From assembly GCA_965226925.1 (NCBI GenBank), contig CBDDEN010000006.1, positions 124,001-188,000 on the forward strand: a stretch of 64,000 nucleotides of DNA, given 5' to 3'. The notes under the pieces are model-generated. The model ran no database searches. It was given only the letters and a program-made list of their open reading frames with translations, and was not told the DNA's origin. Origin of the DNA: CBDDCX01 sp965226925. GTDB taxonomy: Bacteria; Gemmatimonadota; Gemmatimonadetes; Longimicrobiales; Gaopeijiaceae. Both the position numbers and the translations under genes were made by a program. Below are positions 1 to 6,341 of the stretch, piece by piece; the stretch's first letter is position 1; each line of letters begins with the position of its first letter.

Positions 1-404
1 CTCTTGGCGATGTCGATCTTGATGATCAGACGGTCTCCGACGACCTCGTAGGGGCCGCCGTGGGCGTGGAATACATCGAAGGCGGCCAGCCGCTCGAGCT
101 CGCTGGTCGTCTCCGTAAAGACCGGCCGCGGCCCGGACTCCCGGATCTCCTGTACGCCGTAATAGCGCTCGGTGAACAGGTAGCGGCCCACTTCGGGATT
201 CCGGTTTACCCACGCGGAGTCGCCCCTCGTGTAGGAGCGCTCGATCACTTCCCATGCGCCGGTGAGGGCAGTGGGTGCGTCTGGGGCGATGGGTTGCTGG
301 GCGTTGGCGGTCTCCGATCCCGCTTCCCGGGCCTTCGAGTCCGACGCTTCCGTTGCCGAGCTGCCAAGGAGGATCACAGCCAGCAGAATCACCGTACGCT
401 TCAT
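1..404 (-). CDS. Partial secreted protein of unknown function (3' end off the window)
   Basis: The first 134 residues of a minus-strand gene that runs off the left edge; its stop is not visible. The ATG at 404 is preceded by a GGAGGC ribosome site about 6 bases upstream. The N-terminus (MKRTVILLAVILLGSS) is a clean signal peptide with no lipobox cysteine, so the protein is probably exported to the periplasm. A short Ala/Gln/Pro-rich linker follows, then a domain beginning GAWEVIERSY with several aromatic and charged positions. The start resembles small lipocalin-like beta-barrel proteins, but I do not recognise the family with confidence. Confidence 0.6.
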   Translation of the reverse strand, partial: MKRTVILLAVILLGSSATEASDSKAREAGSETANAQQPIAPDAPTALTGAWEVIERSYTRGDSAWVNRNPEVGRYLFTERYYGVQEIRESGPRPVFTETTSELERLAAFDVFHAHGGPYEVVGDRLIIKIDIAK

Positions 405-828
405 TGGGTATGCCTCCAGTACCGGTTGGGTCATGCCAGCGCGTAGCATGGGGCGCGATCTGTGGGACGACCAGCACCCCGTGTGGGAGGCGCGATCTGT
501 GGGCCGACCAGCCCCCCTGTGGGATCACTCGATTATTCCGGTTCCTCACGGATCGTGTGGCGATCGGCACATCGTTGGATCGTGAGCCGATCAGTCCCAT
601 CCAGCTATGGACGACTTTGGCGGGAGCGTAGCCGACGAGGTCCGGGAGTGTGCTCGGATCGGCTCGTCCGTGGCCTCCGCGTGCCCGCTGCCGGGCCAGC
701 CTTGGTCGTGCGACTTTCTTTGACCTCGAACCCCCTCCTCGCAGCTCCCAGGGGCACGTGAGAGCCTCCGAATCAGCCCCTTATATTTCATCGTAAGTCG
801 TTACCATGTCGACAGATGAGGGGGTTCG
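405..828. other. Intergenic region, 424 bp
   Basis: No coding region is supported here. It holds the upstream region of the partial gene ending at 404 and of the nuclease gene starting at 829, plus a two-copy imperfect direct repeat at 453-524. An AT-rich patch (TTATATTTCA at 781-790) sits 40-50 bases before the nuclease start and could be a -10 region, but no matching -35 was found. Confidence 0.6.
453..524. repeat. Two-copy imperfect direct repeat
   Basis: Copy one spans 453-488 and copy two 490-524, with period 37. Both begin GCGCGATCTGTGGG, continue with a CGACCAGC core and end TGTGGGA. Differences are one substitution (A/C after GTGGG) and small changes in the C-run. It is G+C-rich and outside genes. 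A similar G/C-rich tandem array lies at 6164-6322, but the units are different. Confidence 0.7.
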
Positions 829-2227
829 ATGCGTCCCGCCACGCTCGCCGTTCCAGAAGGCTCACGTTTCTCTGCCACAGCCGACGACCATCTCGATGCG
901 CTCCAGGACCTCGGCAACGAGATCGCCACCCTGGCCGCTCACATCCATGCGGCCGAGCACCGCTTCCTCACCCTGATCGCCGAGTTCGACCGGCTGCGAG
1001 GGTGGCAGGCCGGGCGGCCACAGATCGTGCGCCCACTGGCTGGCCTTCCGCACCGGCATCGACCTCGGGGCCGCCCGCGAACGGGTGCGGGCCTCCCGAG
1101 CGCTGGAGAACCTGCCGCGGATCAGCGCGTCCATGGCCCAGGGCGAGCTGTCGTTCACCAAGGTGAGGGCGCTGACCCGCGTGGCCACTCCCGAGAGCGA
1201 AGACGAGCTGCTCGAGCTGGCCCACTCGTGCACGGCGGCCCAGTTGGAGCGGGTGGTCAGGGCGTGGCGTAGCCTGAGCCGGCACGACGAGGCCGAGCTC
1301 GAGAGGATGCGTCACCGTTCGCGCTTCTTCTCGGTCTTTCCGGACGAGGAGGGCATGTATCTGGTACGCGGACGGTTGGATCCGGAGGTAGGGGCGATGC
1401 TCCTGCGGGCCGTGGCCGCTGCGGGTGACGCGCTGTATAGGGCGAGCGCTTCGTCGGGCCCTTCGTCGGGCCCTGGGGCGAGCGCTTCGTCGGGCCCCTC
1501 GGCGGACCCGGCCACCGACATCGAGCCGAAGCAGCGGCGGGCGGACGCGGTGGGGTTGCTGGCCGAGAGGGCGCTGGCGGTCGGGTTCGGGGGGGAGGAG
1601 GTCGGCGGCACCCGCGCCGAACGCTATCAGGTGGTCCTGCACGTCGAGTCCGACACCCTTCAGGCCGACACGGAGCCCGGCCGCTCCGACCTCGAAGACG
1701 GCACACGCGTTTCCGCGGAAACGTCCCGTAGGCTGTCGTGCGACGCCTCGGTCGTGCGCCTCACCGAATCGCCCGACGGCTCGATCCTCGATGTGGGCCG
1801 CAAGACCCGCACGATCCCTTCCGCGATCCGTCGGGCGCTCGAGTCTCGCGACCGGGGATGCCGGTTCCCGGGCTGCGGACTCCGCTTCACCGACGCCCAT
1901 CACGTGAGGCATTGGGCCGACGGCGGCCAGACCAACCTGGACAACCTCGTGCTCCTCTGCCGCTTCCATCACCGACTCGTGCACGAGCAAGGCTATACGG
2001 CTCACTTCCCTCGCGGCGAGCGGCTCTACTTCCTCGACCCCTCCATGCGGATGATCCCCGACCGGCCACCCCCGTTCCCACCACTCCCGCCCGAGCCGGT
2101 CGAGGTTCTCATCGAGAACAACCGAACCCTCGGCGTCGAGCCCCTCTACGACACAGCCTCCGCTCGATACAAGCGAGAGAACGACATCCCATGGTCCGTC
2201 CTCGCCCCCGCGCTCGAGGCCCTGTAG
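829..2227 (+). pseudogene. DUF222 / HNH endonuclease gene interrupted by a one-base frameshift
   Basis: Encodes a DUF222-HNH nuclease, a widespread family often present in many copies, sometimes linked to mobile elements. Residues 1 to about 60 (ending FDRLRGWQAG) read in frame 1 from the ATG at 829. The remainder, beginning RSCAHWLAFRTGIDLGAARE, is in frame 2 from about 1019 to 2227. The family consensus between them (GW..GG.RSCAHWL) is restored if one G of the GGG at 1012-1014 is removed, so there is one extra base. The C-terminal HNH motif is intact, with FPGC, a DAHHVRHW segment, NL.NLVLLCR and a final FHH. A low-complexity Ser/Gly/Pro linker is encoded at 1441-1502 by a 21-bp direct repeat. 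Either a true pseudogene or an assembly error in an intact gene. Confidence 0.85.
1441..1497 (+). repeat. 21-bp direct repeat inside the HNH gene
   Basis: Identical 21-bp copies lie at 1441-1461 and 1477-1497, 36 bases apart and in the same reading frame. They encode ASASSGP/GASASSGP stretches in the linker between the DUF222 and HNH regions. Being a multiple of three, the repeat can vary in number without breaking the frame, which is typical of a flexible linker. Confidence 0.7.
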
Positions 2228-2240
2228 GATACGCGCGAAG

Positions 2241-2795
2241 CTACCTCTTCAGCTTATGCGCAAACCTCTCCCGCAGCTTCGCGACCTTCGGATCGATGAC
2301 GACCCTGCAATACGGCTGCTGCCCGTTTCGCCGATAGTAGCCTTGATGGTACGTCTCGGCCGGATAGAAGGACTCGAAGGGAGCCACCTCCGTGACGATG
2401 GGGTCCTCCCAGACCCCTTCTGCGGTCAGCTCCGCGGTGACGGCCTCGATCGTCTCCTTCTGCTCCGGCGAGTGAAAGAAGACGACCGAGCGGTATTGGG
2501 GGCCCGCGTCGGCCCCCTGCCGGTTAAGCGTGGTCGGGTCGTGGGTGGCGAAGAAGACCTCGAGCAACTCCCTGTAGCTCGTCACCGCAGGGTCGAACTC
2601 GACATGGACTACCTCGGCGTGTCCCGACGCTCCGGAGCAGAGATCCTGATAGGTCGGATTCTCGACATGCCCCCCCGAGGCGCCTGAGGCGACGGACTCG
2701 ACCCCCTCGAGGAGCTCATATACCGCCTCCAGACACCAGAAGCAGCCCCCTCCGAGGGTGGCGATCTCCACGGGCGGACTACCCACGCCCTCCAC
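2241..2795 (-). CDS. msrA: Peptide-methionine (S)-S-oxide reductase MsrA
   Basis: Reduces methionine S-sulfoxide in proteins, repairing oxidative damage with thioredoxin as electron donor. The family hallmark GGGCFWCLEAVY is at residues 15-26, with the catalytic cysteine in GCFWC. The substrate-pocket motif HAEVVHVEFDP and the conserved FYPAETYHQ.YY segment are both present. Length (184 residues) is normal for a single-domain MsrA. No MsrB is fused or adjacent. A GTG at 2795 is the likely start. No signal peptide, so cytoplasmic. It lies 12 bases downstream of the RidA-like lipoprotein gene and is probably co-transcribed with it. Confidence 0.93.
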   Translation of the reverse strand: MEGVGSPPVEIATLGGGCFWCLEAVYELLEGVESVASGASGGHVENPTYQDLCSGASGHAEVVHVEFDPAVTSYRELLEVFFATHDPTTLNRQGADAGPQYRSVVFFHSPEQKETIEAVTAELTAEGVWEDPIVTEVAPFESFYPAETYHQGYYRRNGQQPYCRVVIDPKVAKLRERFAHKLKR

Positions 2796-2807
2796 CCACA
2801 GTCCGCG

Positions 2808-3302
2808 TCAGGCCGCGGCGATGCATTCGATCTCGACGCGGGCATCGGCGGCCAGACCATTCACCCCGATGGCCGCCCGGGCCTGCTTGTTCTCGGGGAA
2901 GAACTCCTTGTAGACCTCGTTCATCGCCCCCCACTCGGCCATGTCAGCCAGGAAGACGGTGCACTTCAGCACCCGGTCCATGGAGGACCCGAACTCCTCG
3001 ATCTGGTTCTTCATCGTCGTGAGAGCCGCGCGAGTCTCGGGCTCGATGCCTCGCTCTGGGCGGACTCCCAGCTTGCCGGACATGTAGAGCAAGCCCCCGT
3101 ACCGGACCCCGGCGGAAAGCGAGCTGCTCGGGTTGGCGCCGGCCGGGTTGAGATACTCCGGAGCGGCCTGCTGGACGGCGGACTCAGCGGTCGGCTCGGC
3201 GGCGGCGGCAGCAGCGGGCTCGGCGGCATCGGCCTCGGACGCGGGCGGTTGGCAACCGACGACGGCGACTGCCAGAGCAAGCGCAAACGCTCCTCGAAGC
3301 AT
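2808..3302 (-). CDS. RidA/YjgF-family protein with a lipoprotein signal
   Basis: A RidA (YjgF/YER057c/UK114) domain covers about residues 48-164. Recognisable segments are LNPAG, GVRYGGLLYMSGKLGV and ALTTMKNQIEEFGSSMDRVL, ending in DARVEIECIA. Cytosolic RidA hydrolyses reactive enamine/imine intermediates. This copy starts with MLRGAFALALAVAVVGC, a lipobox with Cys17, then an Ala/Glu-rich linker, so it should be membrane-anchored outside the cytoplasm. The usual catalytic Arg of RidA proper is not evident at the end of the domain, so it may belong to a non-deaminase subgroup. A strong AGGAGG sits 6-7 bases before the ATG. Located just upstream of msrA. Confidence 0.85.
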   Translation of the reverse strand: MLRGAFALALAVAVVGCQPPASEADAAEPAAAAAAEPTAESAVQQAAPEYLNPAGANPSSSLSAGVRYGGLLYMSGKLGVRPERGIEPETRAALTTMKNQIEEFGSSMDRVLKCTVFLADMAEWGAMNEVYKEFFPENKQARAAIGVNGLAADARVEIECIAAA

Positions 3303-3547
3303 GGTGATCCTCCTGTAAGTGTGTGTTTTCCTGCCCCCAACCTAGTGTGGCGTCCCCGGAATTCGCGAGCTACCGAGAGTGCGGAGGAGCCGGCGGCTTG
3401 CAGGCTCCTCACGGCCGAGGCACAATACACGACTACGTGACAGCCCTTCCGACCCAGGGTCACCGGACACGACGCCCTCTCACGACGACGCTCCGGGCTT
3501 CGAGGATCGTGCGACCAGGGAAGACGAGTGCAAAAATGGAGAACACC

Positions 3548-4726
3548 ATGTTCCGAATGAGTGACAGGTTGGGTTTGGGAGTCATCACGCTGACCTTGTT
3601 GGGCCTGGGCTGTGAGGCCGCGGAATCGGGCCCGCCCGCGTTCGTATCGAGGCTGGGGAGCGACACGATCACGGTCGAGGCGTTCACACGTTCGGACACG
3701 AGGATCGAGGGCCAACTGGTCACTCGGCTGCCGTACACGCATCGGATCACCTATGCCGCCGACCTCAACCCGGACGGGACCGTCTCTCGCCTGGAGGCCG
3801 AGATGAGCACTCCCGCCGAGAACCCCGGCGGTCCCGCCCCTGAGTCGTGGACGGCCACCATCCAGAACGGAGTCGCCACCGTGGAGCGGGTCGGCGGGCA
3901 GAATCCCGGAACGAACTCTTTCGACGTCGCACCAGGCGCGATTCCGACCTTGGGAAGAGCCTCGATCTCGATGTTCGCTTTCGATCAGGCGATGCGGCAG
4001 GCTCGCGCCTCCGGGTCCGCGGAGCACCCGGTCCAGTTGATCTACCCGACGCGCCCTCAACCCGTGGGCAACACGATCAGACGGCTTGGGGGTGATACCG
4101 TCGCCATCACCTACTTCGGGGCGCCCCTCATGGCCTGGGCCGACACCGATGGCGGGATTCTCGGAGCCGACGGCACACCCACCACCATGGACGCCGTCAC
4201 CGAGAGGGTGGCGAGTCTCGACCTTGATGGCTTGGCAGCCACGTGGGCCGGCCTGGACTCGCGTGGGGAGGGCATGGGTATACCGTCACCCCCGGCCACA
4301 GCCCAGGGGACGTTGCACGGCGCCACCATCGAGATCGCATACTCTCAGCCCGCGAAGCGCGGCCGCGATATCTGGGGGACGCTTGTGCCGCACGGCGGTG
4401 TGTGGAGGACGGGTGCCAACGCGGCCACCGTGTTTACGACCGACAGGGACCTGCTGATCGGCGGCGCGGCGGTGCCTACCGGGAGCTACACGTTGTGGTC
4501 CACCTACTCCACCGATTCCCAGCAGTTAATCTTCAACAGCGAGACCGGGCAGTGGGGAACGGCCTACAACGCCGACAACGACTTCGTCACGGTAGAAATG
4601 AGCAAGTCGGAGCTCCCGGGAATGCTGGAGCGCTTCACCATCTCTTTGGAGGAAGCCGCCGATGGCGGGATGCTCCACCTCGATTGGGATCGCACCCGCT
4701 TCTCGGTCGACATTCGGGTTCCGTGA
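3548..4726 (+). CDS. DUF2911-domain lipoprotein
   Basis: The C-terminal half contains a DUF2911 domain, roughly residues 255-375. Its landmarks are IEIAYSQPAKRGRDIWG, VPHGGVWRTGANAAT and the TGSYTLWSTYS segment. This family is common in Bacteroidota and Gemmatimonadota and its function is not known. The N-terminal half resembles uncharacterised secreted domains. The N-terminus (MFRMSDRLGLGVITLTLLGLGC) is a lipoprotein signal. I chose the ATG at 3548 because GGAG lies 5 bases upstream; in-frame ATGs at 3536 and 3557 are alternatives. The gene stands alone, diverging from the RidA-like gene across a gap of about 245 bp. Confidence 0.85.
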   Translation: MFRMSDRLGLGVITLTLLGLGCEAAESGPPAFVSRLGSDTITVEAFTRSDTRIEGQLVTRLPYTHRITYAADLNPDGTVSRLEAEMSTPAENPGGPAPESWTATIQNGVATVERVGGQNPGTNSFDVAPGAIPTLGRASISMFAFDQAMRQARASGSAEHPVQLIYPTRPQPVGNTIRRLGGDTVAITYFGAPLMAWADTDGGILGADGTPTTMDAVTERVASLDLDGLAATWAGLDSRGEGMGIPSPPATAQGTLHGATIEIAYSQPAKRGRDIWGTLVPHGGVWRTGANAATVFTTDRDLLIGGAAVPTGSYTLWSTYSTDSQQLIFNSETGQWGTAYNADNDFVTVEMSKSELPGMLERFTISLEEAADGGMLHLDWDRTRFSVDIRVP

Positions 4727-4764
4727 GGCGCTCGTAATCCGCGAGACGCTCGTAAGAGGAGGCG

Positions 4765-5481
4765 GTGCTGCACACGACGAGCGAACATCGCTTCCGGGCC
4801 ACCGACAGCTCCGGGGCTGTCTCAGCCCTGCTCCTCGAACCGGCCGAGGCGCGCTCCCTCCTCGTCTTCGGTCACGGAGCCGGGGCCGGAATGCGGCACC
4901 AGTTCATGCAGGATGCGGCCGAACGGCTGGCGGACCGCGGCGTCGCTACGTTCCGGTACCAGTTTCCCTATATGGAAAAGGGGAACAGACGGCCGGACTA
5001 CCAACCGATTCTGCTGAAGACCGTCCGCTCCGCGGTGGCGACCGCGCAAGATCTCGCGGGCGGTATCTCCGGGGAGTCGGCGGGTGATCTGCCGATCTTC
5101 GCCGGCGGCAAGTCCATGGGTGGGCGAATGACCTCCCTGGCGGCCGCGGGTACGGCGTTACACGCCTTGCGAGGCATCGTGTTCTTCGGATTCCCTCTCC
5201 ACCCGCCGACCAAGCCCGGGGTGGAACGTGCGGAGCACCTAGGCGACGTCACGGTCCCCATGCTCTTTCTCCAAGGCACGCGCGACAAGCTGGCCCCCCT
5301 GGACCTGCTGGCTCCCGTATGCGAGGGTTTGGGACAGAAGGCCAACCTGCACATCGTCGAGGGAGCCGACCACGGCTTCCACGTCCTGAAGCGCTCCGGA
5401 CGAACCGACGAGGAAGTGCTGGATGAGCTCGCGGACACCACGCGAGCGTGGATCGACACCGTCATGAAGTCAGAGACGTAA
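4765..5481 (+). CDS. Alpha/beta hydrolase, KANL3/Tex30-type
   Basis: A 238-residue cytoplasmic alpha/beta-hydrolase. The oxyanion/HG-type segment LLVFGHGAGAGM comes first, followed by the nucleophile elbow GGKSMGGRM with Ser in G-K-S-M-G. The acid residue lies in FLQGTRDKLAP and the catalytic His in GADHGFHVLKRS. This arrangement matches the dienelactone-hydrolase-like KANL3/Tex30 group, whose bacterial members have no established substrate. The start is a GTG at 4765 with an AGGAGGC site close upstream. The gene sits 38 bases after the DUF2911 gene and is probably in the same transcript. Confidence 0.8.
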   Translation: MLHTTSEHRFRATDSSGAVSALLLEPAEARSLLVFGHGAGAGMRHQFMQDAAERLADRGVATFRYQFPYMEKGNRRPDYQPILLKTVRSAVATAQDLAGGISGESAGDLPIFAGGKSMGGRMTSLAAAGTALHALRGIVFFGFPLHPPTKPGVERAEHLGDVTVPMLFLQGTRDKLAPLDLLAPVCEGLGQKANLHIVEGADHGFHVLKRSGRTDEEVLDELADTTRAWIDTVMKSET

Positions 5482-5484
5482 CGC

Positions 5485-5652
5485 ATGAATGGCTGGACCA
5501 CAGTGTGCATGATCGGCTGGACCCCACGGCTCCTCCTCACCGCCGCGGTCATCGCGTCGGGAACGACCTTCACCTCGGCGCCCCTCGCCGCCTAGGCCCG
5601 CGCGTTGGAACCGCACGAGGAGCTGGCCCGCGAGCTGCTTCGTGAGTTCATA
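5485..5652 (+). pseudogene. Possible remnant of the 5' end of a secreted peptidase gene (M20-like)
   Basis: A 36-residue reading frame encodes a convincing signal peptide (RLLLTAAVIASGTTF) and ends at a TAG at 5593. The same frame continues with ALEPHEELARELLREF, which looks like the first helix of secreted M20 metallopeptidases, where forms such as LA.HE.LAR.I.RELI are common. Nothing of the catalytic domain follows before the next gene on the other strand. I read it as a 5' gene remnant with an in-frame stop. The match is short, so a chance ORF is possible. Confidence 0.3.
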
Positions 5653-5690
5653 CCCGGGAGCTCGGGCTGCGTGACTCCCGGGCTCGGCGC

Positions 5691-6032
5691 TCAAATCCCG
5701 AAGAAGATCGACACCGCGAAGTTGAGCAGTCCCAGCATCAGGCTCCCGAACAGGGCCGGCTTGAACCCCTTCACTTCGAACCCCGGCACGAAGGCGGCCG
5801 TAAGCATGAGCATGAGGGCGTTTACCACCCACACGAACAAGCCGAGCGTCAGGATCGTGATGGGCATGGTGAGCACGACCAGGATGGGTCGAATCCCGGC
5901 ATTGGCGAAGCCCAGCACGAGGGCCCCGACGACCGCTGCGCTCGCGTCCTCCACCTCGATGCCGGAGATCATCTTCCCGACCACCGCGAGGAGCCCGGCG
6001 GTCACAAGCAGATGGACTACAAACTGAATCAT
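5691..6032 (-). CDS. Phage-holin-family / YvlD-type four-helix membrane protein
   Basis: A 113-residue integral membrane protein with four predicted helices, about residues 3-22, 32-50, 53-75 and 92-112. The features IRPILVVLTMPITILTLGLF and WVVNALMLML are typical of the PF04020 (mycobacterial-type phage holin family, YvlD) group. These are chromosomal proteins of unknown function in many phyla. The phage name does not imply a prophage, and no phage genes are near. The ATG at 6032 gives the usual family length. Confidence 0.85.
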   Translation of the reverse strand: MIQFVVHLLVTAGLLAVVGKMISGIEVEDASAAVVGALVLGFANAGIRPILVVLTMPITILTLGLFVWVVNALMLMLTAAFVPGFEVKGFKPALFGSLMLGLLNFAVSIFFGI

Positions 6033-6341
6033 GTTTCAATCCTGAAAGAGGCGACCAGGTACGGGGCATAACGTATCGACAGAGCGATCGGCGACTGCCC
6101 ACTCTTGGCGACTGCCCACCTCTTATGACGCGTCAAGCCCGCCGAGGGTTTCGTCGAGCCAGAGGCGGGGCCGCACGAGGCGACAGGCGGGGGCCGACGA
6201 GAGGACGGGTGGGGGCCGTAGGAGAGGACAGGTGGGGGCCGTACGAGAGGACAGGTGGGGGCCGTACGAGAGGACAGGTGGGGGCCGTACGAGAGGACAG
6301 GTGGGGGCCGTACGAGAGGACAACGTCGCGAACAAAGAGGG
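6033..6341. other. Intergenic region, 309 bp, mostly tandem repeat
   Basis: No gene is supported. About half of the interval is the 23-bp tandem array at 6164-6322, which ends 20 bases past the ligD stop codon. The region just before it carries a small duplication (CGGCGACTGCCC / TTGGCGACTGCCC around 6088-6119). Long reading frames across the array on both strands are artefacts of the repeat. Confidence 0.6.
6164..6322. repeat. 23-bp tandem repeat array, about seven copies
   Basis: Four exact 23-bp units lie at 6231-6253, 6254-6276, 6277-6299 and 6300-6322. A fifth at 6208-6230 has one mismatch, and two degenerate 22-bp units lie at 6186-6207 and 6164-6185. Each begins GGTGGGGGCCGTA and ends GAGAGGACA. 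The gradient from degenerate to perfect copies points to recent expansion at the ligD-proximal side. There are no unique spacers, so it is not CRISPR. Possible roles are a protein-binding array, a transcript 3' element for ligD, or simple slippage. Confidence 0.9.

Noticed and set aside
968..2005. A 345-residue minus-strand reading frame
   Set aside because: Antisense to the DUF222/HNH gene; no domain features.
5691..6032. Evidence of a prophage from the holin-family name
   Set aside because: The family is mostly chromosomal (YvlD-like), and no phage genes are near.
6164..6322. CRISPR array
   Set aside because: The 23-bp units are directly tandem with no unique spacers, and there are no cas genes.
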